From JACJYM01 sp965230495 (GTDB lineage: Bacteria > Bacteroidota > Bacteroidia > Chitinophagales > Saprospiraceae), in NCBI GenBank assembly GCA_965230495.1, contig OZ246004.1:2232001-2296000 (forward strand): a DNA stretch of 64,000 nucleotides. Direction: 5' to 3'. The notes under the pieces are model-generated. The model did no database searches and was not told the DNA's origin. It saw nothing but the letters and a program-made list of their open reading frames with translations. A program made the position numbers and the translations under genes. Shown here piece by piece: positions 25,566-34,195 of the stretch (within the stretch, counting starts at the first letter, position 1; the number at the start of each line of letters is the position of its first letter).

Positions 25566-25673
25566 GTCTTTTACTTGAAGAGACTATACGAAACTAGTCC
25601 TGATAAAGTAACCACTCTTAAGAGCATTGAATGAATACTAAACCACGGATAGTGTCATTATTAACATGTCTCA

Positions 25674-25693
25674 GGTAAAATTACACTTTTACC
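25674..25693. other. Small inverted repeat between M14 and SPOR genes
   Basis: The 7-bp stem GGTAAAA / TTTTACC has a TTACAC loop. It lies downstream of the minus-strand SPOR gene, but no T tract follows on either strand, so it is at best a weak terminator. Confidence 0.25.
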
Positions 25694-25727
25694 CTATAAT
25701 TTTAGTACAAGTATTTAATAGATGGTA

Positions 25728-27656
25728 TTATTCCGGATGATAAAAGGTTACTATTCTTTCCTCTCCTTTATATATCGCTATAAAGGCATCAACAAACCCC
25801 AATTTTCTCACTTTCTTCATATCGTTCTTAGCCTTTTCCAGATCATTATAACCTCCCAGCATGTATCTGTATTTATCCATGTCTGGAAAATACTCTTTTA
25901 TGATTTTTCCAATTTTTTCAACTCTTTTGTACGAATGATTCGATCTATTCATAGCAGTAAATTGTACTTTATAAATAATTGGTTCAGAAGGTTTTTTGGT
26001 TACCCGTATAACTTCTTCATTATTCTCGATCACAGGTAGACCTTCGTGTCTATCATTAACGATACTTCCTTCTTTTCCAAACTCTTCCTCCGTGGTTATC
26101 TCTACTGCTGTTTCTATAACCTCTTTACCCTCTATTGAATTCTGAATATTGTTATTAACCCCTTCTATCTCTGTGTTTACCTCTGATAATGTTAAATCTT
26201 TTTGTCCTCCATCTACCAAATCTTTATTATTCTCTTTATCGCTAAGTACTGCAATCTCTACCTTCCCATCATTTAATTCATCAAAACCAGTAATTTCTTC
26301 TCTTAACTTAACTTCTGGCTGATGACTTTCTATTTCTATATTAGTATTATCTTCTACAAGCCTATCCATGCTACTCTCGGCCTCTTGATCAGTGATATTA
26401 TGATCCTCAAACTCTTCTATCCTCAATTCTTGCTCTTTACATAATCTTCTGATTAGTTGAAACAACTCTTGGATAGTGTTGGTATTTTCATGTGGATATT
26501 TGGCTCTAAATCTTGCGTACGTTATTTCTCCTTCTCTGCATTTATCCATTTTCAGCAATGTCAGCGACTCGTAAAATGTTGCTAAAGGATAATCTTTACT
26601 GTCTGCTAGTTTTCGAAAACAATATAATGCATCATCAAACTGTTCGTTTTCTAAATAAGTTTTTCCGGCTTTAAACATTAATTTGTTTGCTGTAGAGTCC
26701 AAATTTTCAGGAATCTTCTCAATTATTTCTGGTTCCTTTTTTACGGTAACCAACTCATATTCCCTTTCTTCATATTCTTGAGTGGGAGCTTCAACAACTG
26801 ATGAATCTTTTACCTCTTCGATTTCTTCATCTTCCATTGGGGTAAGATCCTTAGGTATATAATACGGATTTTCAAGTGTATTCTGAACCACATAATTATT
26901 TGCTGTCTCAACTCCTCCTCCAACATTAATTGCTACACCAGCGGACAAAACTAAATTACTGTATATTACATCAGTACTGATAAGTCTATCATCTGCAGCA
27001 AAAAATTCTGTTTCATCTATTCTACCATTTGTATTTTTATCCTTAACATCTCTATAGATCATAGAATTAGTGATTCCGGAGAAAAACTTAGTAGTAATAA
27101 GCTCTCCCTTTAGTTGCATAGAAATATTAGGAGTAAACTTATATTGTCCCTTAATACCACCAAACCAAACTCCCATAATCTTATCAGCGTCGCCCCAGTA
27201 CTTCATTGCCTGATATGACTGATCAAAATATAGTGTGTAGAAGTCAATATTTGGAATAGATAGGTTTAAAAAACCAAGCTTACCATATCCTACAAGTTTG
27301 AAGTCACCAAAATCCAATCGAAGAGAAGGGCCAAATACTATATACTTTGCCAACCAATTTTCGTAAGCCATTGAATAATCCTGATAGTTATAGTTTTTAT
27401 CCATGTACTTCTGAAAAGGAGAAATTGCATTATTGCTAGTTACTCCCGCCGACAATCCAAAACCAATTACACCAAAATAATAATCTACATCAGTGTTAAA
27501 ACTATATCCTGAATTTGCAAAATTGAATTCACGTTTAAAAGTCCCCATAGGATAAGAGGCCCCCGCGTTAAGTCCCACTTCCAATCCCACCTGAGCCGTA
27601 CTCAGAAGAGGTAATAATAATATCAAAACAATAAATGGAACATGTATAATTTTCAT
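25728..27656 (-). CDS. Outer-membrane beta-barrel / TPR / SPOR-domain protein
   Basis: A signal peptide (VLILLLPLLSTAQ) precedes a barrel-like region, residues ~20-260 (VGLEVGLNAGASYPMG, VIGFGLSAGVTSN, LVLSAGVAINVGGG). A helical repeat segment follows, ~320-400 (LMFKAGKTYLENEQFDDALYC), then a long Glu/Asp-rich linker, ~410-560. The C-terminal ~75 residues resemble a SPOR domain: IIYKVQFTAMN, KYRYMLGGYNDLEKAKNDMKK and GFVDAFIAIYKGE. SPOR domains bind denuded peptidoglycan, so it may link the outer membrane to the wall. AAGGTCGAA precedes the ATG by five bases, as it nearly does before the 3592-aa gene. Confidence 0.72.
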   Translation of the reverse strand: MKIIHVPFIVLILLLPLLSTAQVGLEVGLNAGASYPMGTFKREFNFANSGYSFNTDVDYYFGVIGFGLSAGVTSNNAISPFQKYMDKNYNYQDYSMAYENWLAKYIVFGPSLRLDFGDFKLVGYGKLGFLNLSIPNIDFYTLYFDQSYQAMKYWGDADKIMGVWFGGIKGQYKFTPNISMQLKGELITTKFFSGITNSMIYRDVKDKNTNGRIDETEFFAADDRLISTDVIYSNLVLSAGVAINVGGGVETANNYVVQNTLENPYYIPKDLTPMEDEEIEEVKDSSVVEAPTQEYEEREYELVTVKKEPEIIEKIPENLDSTANKLMFKAGKTYLENEQFDDALYCFRKLADSKDYPLATFYESLTLLKMDKCREGEITYARFRAKYPHENTNTIQELFQLIRRLCKEQELRIEEFEDHNITDQEAESSMDRLVEDNTNIEIESHQPEVKLREEITGFDELNDGKVEIAVLSDKENNKDLVDGGQKDLTLSEVNTEIEGVNNNIQNSIEGKEVIETAVEITTEEEFGKEGSIVNDRHEGLPVIENNEEVIRVTKKPSEPIIYKVQFTAMNRSNHSYKRVEKIGKIIKEYFPDMDKYRYMLGGYNDLEKAKNDMKKVRKLGFVDAFIAIYKGEERIVTFYHPE

Positions 27657-27822
27657 ATTCGACCTTTTTTGAGAAGCATAAAGATATAAATAGAATTACA
27701 TATATAAAAAAAACACATGTAAAATATTAATATGTATTTAAAACTGACTATTAACACATTTATACACTTACAACATTGACATATAATTAATTATTATTTA
27801 TTAAAACACACACACTTCTTAA

Positions 27823-27840
27823 TTGGCACATTTATTGCAT
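27823..27840 (+). promoter_or_regulatory. Sigma-54-like (-24/-12) promoter for the second diheme peroxidase
   Basis: TTGGCACATTTATTGCAT matches the RpoN consensus TGGCAC-N5-TTGCA, with GG and GC separated by exactly ten bases. Transcription would begin near 27850, about 16 bases before the ATG at 27866. Such a long match is unlikely by chance in the ~5 kb of non-coding DNA here. No enhancer-binding regulator is encoded in the window. Confidence 0.6.
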
Positions 27841-27865
27841 ACTACATATTAGATAATTTTTTAAT

Positions 27866-29224
27866 ATGTTTGGATTTAACACCCGATTCATCAAAATAAT
27901 CTTCTATTTATCTATCTTACTTTTTATAGTTTCTTGTGGAAAAGAGGAGACTATTGAAGAGAGCAGTCTAGATATTGAACTTAGAAATGCCATTCAGGAG
28001 CACTCTCCCAACCGTAGTTTAGATTATTTTATGCTACCTGAATCACAAAATCTGAGCTCAATTCCTCAAGATCCCAACAATCCGCTGACCCCTGAAAAGG
28101 TGGCTCTTGGTGCATTCCTATTCCATGAAACCGCTTTAGGAAGTAATCCTAAAAATTCTCACATGCTTCAAACCTACTCCTGTGCTTCTTGTCATCATGC
28201 GAAGGCTGGATTTCAATCCGGTAATATTCAAGGAATTGGAGAAGGAGGTCTCGGATTTGGTATTTTTGGAGAAGAAAGAGTCCCTGACGAAACCATTCCT
28301 CATCATGATGCCCAAGCAATAAGAACACCAACTGTTTTAAATGTCGCCTTTCAATCTAACGTAGGATGGAATGGTAGCTTTGGAAGTAGAGGTAAAAACA
28401 TTGGAACACAACATCTCTGGCAAACTAATACCATTCATGAAGTTAATAGGTTTAACATGGAAGGAGTGGAAACCCACACCATCGCGGCACTTGACCTACA
28501 TGGTATGAAAATAGATGAAAATCTATTGGAAATGAGCTCCTACAAGAAACTCTTCGACCAAGTTTTTGCAGATCAGGAAGAAAATGATAGATACTCAAAG
28601 TTCAACGCTGCTATGGCAATTTCCGCTTTCCAAAGAACAGTGGTTGCAAACAACTCTCCTTGGCAGCTTTATCTAAAAGGAGACAAGTCCGCACTGTCGG
28701 AAGAAGAAAAAGAAGGTGCCCTCCTATTCTTTACAAAAGCTAATTGTGTAAGTTGTCATACTGGCCCTGCTTTAAACTCAATGGAATTTTACGCTCTTGG
28801 AACTAAAGATCTTGTGGATTGTGAAGAACCCACACTGTATACTTCTGAATCTAGTACAGAAAACCTGGGTAGAGGCGGGTTTACTCAAGAAGAAGAAGAT
28901 TTATACAAATTTAAAGTTCCTCAATTATATAATTTAAAAAGATTGAATTTTCTAGGTCACGGATCCTCCTTTTCTTCAATAAGAGACATTATAGAATATA
29001 AAAATAACGGAACTCCTGAAAACTCAAGGGTTCCAAATTCTCAGTTGGCAGAAGAGTTTGCTCCATTAGGCTTAAATTCTCAAGAAATTGATAAACTATC
29101 CTATTTTATCGAGCACTCGCTTTATGATGGTAATCTGACCAGATACACTCCTAACTCTCTACCATCGGGGCTTTGTTTCCCCAACGCTGACTATCGTTCA
29201 AAAGAGGATATGGGTTGTCATTAA
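27866..29224 (+). CDS. Diheme cytochrome c peroxidase family lipoprotein
   Basis: A lipobox ends FIVSC (Cys24). Heme c sites are CASCH near residue 109 and CVSCH near residue 293. MauG/CcpA-family sequence is seen in PEKVALGAFLFHETALGS, RTPTVLNVAFQSNVGWNG, AISAFQRTVVANNSPW and FKVPQLYNLKRLNFLGHGSSF. It is longer (452 aa) than the 15454 protein and diverged from it, so the pair are not recent duplicates. Probably periplasmic, acting on peroxide or oxidising a partner. It stands behind a sigma-54-like promoter, which suggests environmentally induced expression. Its stop overlaps the stop of the convergent methyltransferase gene by three bases. Confidence 0.9.
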   Translation: MFGFNTRFIKIIFYLSILLFIVSCGKEETIEESSLDIELRNAIQEHSPNRSLDYFMLPESQNLSSIPQDPNNPLTPEKVALGAFLFHETALGSNPKNSHMLQTYSCASCHHAKAGFQSGNIQGIGEGGLGFGIFGEERVPDETIPHHDAQAIRTPTVLNVAFQSNVGWNGSFGSRGKNIGTQHLWQTNTIHEVNRFNMEGVETHTIAALDLHGMKIDENLLEMSSYKKLFDQVFADQEENDRYSKFNAAMAISAFQRTVVANNSPWQLYLKGDKSALSEEEKEGALLFFTKANCVSCHTGPALNSMEFYALGTKDLVDCEEPTLYTSESSTENLGRGGFTQEEEDLYKFKVPQLYNLKRLNFLGHGSSFSSIRDIIEYKNNGTPENSRVPNSQLAEEFAPLGLNSQEIDKLSYFIEHSLYDGNLTRYTPNSLPSGLCFPNADYRSKEDMGCH

Positions 29225-29931
29225 TGGGCCAAATAAAAACCTGAGGTCAACTCTTTGAAGCTGCTACTGTAAGATATTCCTGATGACCTAGCATGTATTG
29301 TTAGGTCATCTTCTTTCGTTGCTTTCTTCTCTCGCTCAAAAGATAATAATACTCTATTTACTTTTGTTCCCGGTCTCGAAATTACATTGGTTCTACGGTT
29401 TAAAAAGAGATCTTTTGATTTGGCATATGTAATTATGTTTCCTCCTTCCTTCGTTGGCAAAACAACTTCCAGCCTTCCTTCTTCTTTCATCATTTCAATG
29501 GCATTATCAATCAATTCCTTATGGGTGAGATCTATCTCTTGACGAGCCTTGTTTACGTCGTTCTCTCTATTTACAACGTGTGAGTTATAATAAGGAGGAT
29601 TAGAAACTATCAGATCAAATGCCATCGATCCATTCTTTACATATTCTTGAAGGGAGATATTAATTCCTTGTAGTCTTTCCGAAAAGGGAGATCGTCTAAA
29701 ATTAAAAATTGCTTCCTGTGCAGAAGCTCTATGAACATCTATCCCTATAACCTTAGCCTCAAGTCTTCTCTGAGCAAGCATTAAAGCAATTATGCCTGTT
29801 CCAGTACCAATATCAAGAATAGTCTTCGCCTTGTCTATATTAGCCCATGCACCTAACAATACAGCATCAGTATTTACCTTCATGAGAGAAGTTGCCTGAC
29901 GTATTTCAAACTGCTTGAACCGAAAAGGCAT
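29221..29931 (-). CDS. trmN6: tRNA1(Val) (adenine(37)-N6)-methyltransferase
   Basis: The 236-residue class I methyltransferase has the SAM-binding motif LDIGTGTGIIALMLAQR near residues 40-56. The acidic end of strand 2 is GIDVHRASA. The catalytic NPPY motif for exocyclic amines is in LIVSNPPYYNSHVV (~residue 113). The N-terminal FRFKQFEIRQATSLMKVNTDAVLLGAW block, seen in two halves, is typical of TrmN6/YfiC. It would make m6A37 in tRNA-Val. The ATG lies five bases after the stop of the E1 gene on the same strand, so both are likely in one operon. Confidence 0.85.
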   Translation of the reverse strand: MPFRFKQFEIRQATSLMKVNTDAVLLGAWANIDKAKTILDIGTGTGIIALMLAQRRLEAKVIGIDVHRASAQEAIFNFRRSPFSERLQGINISLQEYVKNGSMAFDLIVSNPPYYNSHVVNRENDVNKARQEIDLTHKELIDNAIEMMKEEGRLEVVLPTKEGGNIITYAKSKDLFLNRRTNVISRPGTKVNRVLLSFEREKKATKEDDLTIHARSSGISYSSSFKELTSGFYLAH

Positions 29932-29936
29932 TCTAT

Positions 29937-32348
29937 TTATATACTAAATCGGTCGGGGTTATATTCTCTCATTACATCATAAATTCCTTCGAAAATAGTC
30001 TCTGGGTTTGGCTTACTAAAGTAGTCTCCATCGGAACCAAATGGAGGTCGATGCTGCTTAGCACAAATTGTAACTGGTTTTGCATCCAAGTATTGAAAAC
30101 CATTTTGTTCTTCTAAAACTTTTTGCATCATGTATGCCGTTCCTCCACCGGGAATATCTTCGTCAATAAAGGCAACCTTATTCGTTTTCTTGATACTGTT
30201 TACAATTACATTTTCTAGATCAAAAGGTAGTAAAGTTTGGACATCTATTAATTCTACAGAAATCCCAAATCTGTTTAGATTTACAAGTGCTTTTTGTACT
30301 TCTCTTAAACAACTGCCGTAAGATACAATTGTTATATCGTTTCCTTCCGTCAATATTTCCGGAGAACCAAGAGAAATCGTATACTCGCCAATGTTGTCAG
30401 GAAGGACTTCTTTCATCCTATATCCGTTAAGGCATTCAATTACGATTCCCGGATCATCAGATTTCAAAAGAGTATTGTACATCCCTGCTGCCTGAACAAA
30501 ATTTCTAGGCACACAAATATGAATTCCTCTCATCGAATTAACCATCATACCCAATGGAGAACCAGCATGCCAAATACCTTCAAGTCTGTGCCCCCGTGTC
30601 CTAATAATCGCAGGAGCTGCCTGTATTCCGTTAGATCTCCATCTCAACGTAGCTAAGTCATCACTTAAAGGAGACATGGCATATAGCAAATAGTCTAAAT
30701 ATTGAATTTCTGCAATAGGTCTGAATCCCCTTAAAGAGGAACCTATGGCTTGTCCCACTATTGTCCATTCCCTTATTCCTGCATCAAATATTCTACCTTC
30801 TCCGTACTTATCCTGCATTCCAGCAAACCCCTGATTGACATCTCCTATTTGTCCCACATCTTCTCCAAACGCTAAAAGTTCAGGAACCTCTTCTAATTTT
30901 TTATCAAAAAAAGTATTTATAACCTGATATCCATTAATACTTTTTGAATTTTCGGAGTACTCGGGTGCAACGATTGGCACATTTATAGCCGCATATGGAG
31001 TAGAACTATACAAGTGTTTCTCATAAGTTGTATTACACTTTTCCATATAACGTTCTATCAGACTATTTAAAGTGGAATCGCTTACTGAGTTCAACATCAG
31101 TTCCATCCTTAGCCTCTTAGCATTTTGAACAATTTCACCAATAGTAGGATTAATCAAACTATTAAACTCTTCAAAAAGCCTTACAATTTCTTCCGAATCC
31201 TGATTAACGTATTTTTCATAAGCTCTTTTCAAGCCTTCCTTCAATTCCACTTGTTGGTCCGTATAAAGCTTCCAAGCTTTTCCCTTTTTATCCTTAACTA
31301 GTGCTTTAGCCTCTTTTTCCAACTCATCTAACTGCTCTTGAGTAGCAATTGCATTTTTAATCATCCATTCTCTCATCTTAGCAATGCAATCATACTCGCT
31401 TTCCCATTCCAATCTTGATTTCGACTTATACCTTTCGTGTGACCCTGAAGTCGAGTGACCCTGAGGTTGTGTACATTCCTCTACATGAATTAACGCTGGT
31501 ATATGGTCTACTCTCATTTTCTCAGTAGCTCTTTCAAATGTTTCGCATAGTCCTTGATAATCCCATGCTTTTACCCTATAAATACATATTCCATTGGTTC
31601 CATTCGAAATTTCATAACCTTCCAACGCGTCAGAAATACTATTCTTTACTGTTTGCATTTCCTTGGGCACAGAAATTCCGTAACCGTCGTCCCAAACCGT
31701 TACGAGTAACGGAACTTTCATAACCGCCGCTGCATTCATCGTTTCCCAAAAGACTCCCTCTGATGTTGAACTATCACCAATTGTACAGAATGATATTTCA
31801 TTTCCATTATTTGAAAATTTAGTGCCATCAATCTTTCCTTTTAAATCTCTGTATTTTTGAGATGCCATTGCTATACCCAGTGCTCGTGCCATTTGTCCCC
31901 CCGTACAACTAACATCAGAAGAAACATTATACAGTTCAGTCTGATTTAACCATTCTCCCTCATCATCTACTAATTTCGTAGCGTAATGACTATTCATCTG
32001 TCTTCCCGCGGAAAAAGGATCATTTTCAGTATCCGCATACAGCTGCGAAAAATAATCCTCTACAGAACAGAGTCCTGCTGACATCATAAAAGTCTGATCT
32101 CTATAATATCCTGATCTCCAATCTCCCTTGTTAAAATATTTTGCCATAGCCACCTGAGGAACCTCCTTCCCATCTCCCAATATCCCAAACTTTGCTTTCC
32201 CTGTAAGCACCTCTTTTCTACCCCAAAGACTTGATTCTCTGGATACAACACATAAGTAATAGTCCTCTAATACTTCCTTTTTATAATTGATAAATTCCCT
32301 ATTATCTGTGTCCTGAAACATTGAATTTAACGATGAACTCGTAATCAT
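29937..32348 (-). CDS. 2-oxoacid (branched-chain type) dehydrogenase E1, fused alpha and beta subunits
   Basis: I chose the ATG at 32348; the frame extends to 32420, but that part is hydrophobic and unlike E1. The N-terminal half is E1 alpha: thiamine-diphosphate motif GDSSTSEGVFWETMNAAAV...VWDDGYGIS, CTQPQGHSTSGSHERY. The C-terminal half is E1 beta: LAFGEDVGQIGDVNQGFAG, REWTIVGQAIGSSLRGFRP, RTRGHRLEGIWHAGSPLGM and GGTAYMMQKV. It decarboxylates 2-oxoacids and transfers acyl groups to lipoyl-E2. Substrate is probably branched-chain 2-oxoacids (source of iso-fatty-acid primers) or a related one, not certain. Fused E1 is frequent in Bacteroidota. E2 and E3 are not in the window. Confidence 0.92.
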   Translation of the reverse strand: MITSSSLNSMFQDTDNREFINYKKEVLEDYYLCVVSRESSLWGRKEVLTGKAKFGILGDGKEVPQVAMAKYFNKGDWRSGYYRDQTFMMSAGLCSVEDYFSQLYADTENDPFSAGRQMNSHYATKLVDDEGEWLNQTELYNVSSDVSCTGGQMARALGIAMASQKYRDLKGKIDGTKFSNNGNEISFCTIGDSSTSEGVFWETMNAAAVMKVPLLVTVWDDGYGISVPKEMQTVKNSISDALEGYEISNGTNGICIYRVKAWDYQGLCETFERATEKMRVDHIPALIHVEECTQPQGHSTSGSHERYKSKSRLEWESEYDCIAKMREWMIKNAIATQEQLDELEKEAKALVKDKKGKAWKLYTDQQVELKEGLKRAYEKYVNQDSEEIVRLFEEFNSLINPTIGEIVQNAKRLRMELMLNSVSDSTLNSLIERYMEKCNTTYEKHLYSSTPYAAINVPIVAPEYSENSKSINGYQVINTFFDKKLEEVPELLAFGEDVGQIGDVNQGFAGMQDKYGEGRIFDAGIREWTIVGQAIGSSLRGFRPIAEIQYLDYLLYAMSPLSDDLATLRWRSNGIQAAPAIIRTRGHRLEGIWHAGSPLGMMVNSMRGIHICVPRNFVQAAGMYNTLLKSDDPGIVIECLNGYRMKEVLPDNIGEYTISLGSPEILTEGNDITIVSYGSCLREVQKALVNLNRFGISVELIDVQTLLPFDLENVIVNSIKKTNKVAFIDEDIPGGGTAYMMQKVLEEQNGFQYLDAKPVTICAKQHRPPFGSDGDYFSKPNPETIFEGIYDVMREYNPDRFSI

Positions 32349-32538
32349 ATCTATCAATTTAAGGTTGGGTAAAAACAACACACAAACATCTAATAAAAGA
32401 CTTCCTATTGCGTAGAGCAAAAATACAGAATTTTCTTCTATTCAACCCACATAACGAAGAGCTATTCGAATTTTAATTCTGAATTTTGTAATTCATCAAT
32501 TTTGTTAACTAATTATTAACAGCGTATTTGTTAACTAC

Positions 32539-32572
32539 TGGCATCATTCTTGAGTTTTAAGTAGTAGTTTTG
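32539..32572 (+). promoter_or_regulatory. Candidate promoter elements for the DUF1573 gene
   Basis: TAGTTTTG (32565-32572) matches the Bacteroidota -7 box, but without a TTTG at the usual distance. TGGCATCATTCTTGAG (32539-32554) resembles a sigma-54 site with GG-N10-GA instead of GC. Either could serve; neither is convincing alone. Confidence 0.3.
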
Positions 32573-32620
32573 TAGTTATATTTTTAATCTAGAACATTAC
32601 TTTCAATAAAATAAATTATA

Positions 32621-33106
32621 ATGAAAAAAGTTTTATTCCTATTATTCCTAACTTTTACCGTCACTAACTTTAGTTCTGCTCAAGATGAGAAACCTCTGAC
32701 GGAGCAAAAAGAAGAAATTTCTGGTCCTAAAATGCTTTTTGAAGATGGAAGCAGTGATACTTCTGTTGATTACGGTACAATAGAACAGCATGGAGAGCCT
32801 CTAAGAGTTGTTAAATTCACGAACACGGGCACAGAGCCATTGGTTATCAAAAATGCCAGAGGATCTTGTGGATGTACTGTGCCTACATGGCCAAAAGAGC
32901 CAATTTTGCCTGGTGAATCCTCTGAAATTGAGATAAGATATGCGACGAATAGATTGGGTAAAATAAATAAAAAAGTAACGATTACCACCAATGAAGCAGA
33001 GGGGCAAAACATTCATAAAATAAATGTTATTGGTAAAATACTAAAACCGGAGTCCGAAGAAAGTGCTCCTAAATCAGAACCGTCTCTTATTGGCGGAGGG
33101 CAATAA
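32621..33106 (+). CDS. DUF1573 domain-containing secreted protein
   Basis: A signal peptide (LFLLFLTFTVTNFSSAQ) is followed by one DUF1573 domain. This Ig-like (ASPM-SPD-2-Hydin-like) fold shows VDYGTIEQHGEPLRVVKFTN, the Cys pair in ARGSCGCTVPTWPKEPILPG, and KKVTITTNEAEG. The 161-residue length is normal. Function is unknown; these small periplasmic proteins are common in Bacteroidota, often several per genome. A strong terminator follows directly. The gene stands alone between the divergent E1 operon and yaaA. Confidence 0.9.
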   Translation: MKKVLFLLFLTFTVTNFSSAQDEKPLTEQKEEISGPKMLFEDGSSDTSVDYGTIEQHGEPLRVVKFTNTGTEPLVIKNARGSCGCTVPTWPKEPILPGESSEIEIRYATNRLGKINKKVTITTNEAEGQNIHKINVIGKILKPESEESAPKSEPSLIGGGQ

Positions 33107-33125
33107 AGAAAAAACAAACAATTTT

Positions 33126-33163
33126 AAAACCTCGATTAGTGAAAACTTTTCGAGGTTTTTTTA
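33126..33163 (+). terminator. Rho-independent terminator after the DUF1573 gene
   Basis: A 10-bp perfect stem, AAAACCTCGA (33126-33135) with TCGAGGTTTT (33150-33159), has a 14-base loop and is followed by a T tract. yaaA begins only 12 bases later. Confidence 0.88.
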
Positions 33164-33175
33164 TATTTATACATT

Positions 33176-33934
33176 ATGATTTCGATAATTTCACCTGCAA
33201 AGTCACTTGACTTTAGTCCAACTGAAAGAGATATTATTTGTAGCATTCCAGAGTTTAGATCAGATGCTAAAAAGCTTATTAACCATTTGAAACTATTATC
33301 TGTTGATGATATTAAATCCTTAATGCATATAAGTAATGATCTAAGTCTCTTGAATTATAACAGGTTTAAAAAATTTAGATTAAAACACGATGAGAGTAAT
33401 AGCAAAGCGGCTATACTTGCGTTTAATGGAGATGTTTATCGTGGCTTAGAGGCAAATAATTGGGACAACAATTTCTTGGAAACTTCTAACGAAAAAGTTA
33501 GAATTTTGTCAGGTCTTTATGGTTTGTTAAGACCCTTAGATTATATACAACCCTATCGTCTAGAAATGGGAACGTCTCTTCAAAATGATCGAGGAAAAAA
33601 TCTTTATCAATTTTGGGGTGATAAGATAGCCAAAGCTATTAATAAGCAAATTAAAAAGACTAATAGTAAATACTTACTTAATGCAGCATCAAAAGAATAT
33701 TTTAAATCGGTAAATAAAAACCTTATCAAAGTTCCCATTATTGATGTGACTTTCAAAGAATTCAGGAATGGAGATTTAAAGTTTATATCCTTTAGTGCAA
33801 AAAAAGCTCGTGGTCTAATTACTAAATATATGATTCAAGAAAACATCACTGATGTCGAAATGCTTAAAGGCTTTAATTATGAAGGCTATAGTTTCCATTC
33901 AAGCAATGCCAATGAGTTATTGTTTGTGAAGTAG
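33176..33934 (+). CDS. yaaA: Peroxide stress protein YaaA (DUF328)
   Basis: The 252-residue protein has the family start ISIISPAKSLDFSP and the conserved blocks AILAFNGDVYRGLEA (~79-93), VRILSGLYGLLRPLDYIQPY (~107-126), RLEMGT, FWGDKIAKAINK and LNAASKEYFK, ending with FNYEGYSFHSSNANELLFV. YaaA lowers free iron and protects DNA during peroxide stress in E. coli (established there), and the fold binds DNA. Length and motif order are normal. It begins just after a terminator, so its promoter must lie in or before the DUF1573 gene's 3' region, or be read through. Confidence 0.93.
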   Translation: MISIISPAKSLDFSPTERDIICSIPEFRSDAKKLINHLKLLSVDDIKSLMHISNDLSLLNYNRFKKFRLKHDESNSKAAILAFNGDVYRGLEANNWDNNFLETSNEKVRILSGLYGLLRPLDYIQPYRLEMGTSLQNDRGKNLYQFWGDKIAKAINKQIKKTNSKYLLNAASKEYFKSVNKNLIKVPIIDVTFKEFRNGDLKFISFSAKKARGLITKYMIQENITDVEMLKGFNYEGYSFHSSNANELLFVK

Positions 33935-34136
33935 TTTTTTAATACCCTATAACTTTTCGTTTATAACTCACTTTTTTATCGGTTACATTTCTACTGATTA
34001 CTTTAATATATAATTGATATTCTTATCTATATAATATGTTTATTCCAAGAACTTGTTCTAAGGTCCCTTAAAGTTTCTAATACATAGAAGGCTATCTCCG
34101 AATAGTATTTCCAATCCATTCTAATCCTGAATGCAA

Positions 34137-34168
34137 TAAAAAAAGCGGAAGTCATATGACTTCCGCTT
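34137..34168 (-). terminator. Terminator of the 2024-aa surface protein gene
   Basis: A 26-base perfect palindrome (34143-34168) starts AAGCGGAAGTCAT. It is followed on the minus strand by the T-run ending near 34137. The working hairpin would have about a 9-bp stem and a small loop. It lies 28 bases after the stop codon. Confidence 0.85.
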
Positions 34169-34195
34169 CTTATTTGATCTGAATATTTATATCAA

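Noticed and set aside
34048..34059. AGAACTTGTTCT, a LexA-box-like imperfect palindrome downstream of yaaA
   Set aside because: It lies downstream, not upstream, of the nearest plus-strand gene and behind the end of the minus-strand gene; central bases are asymmetric.
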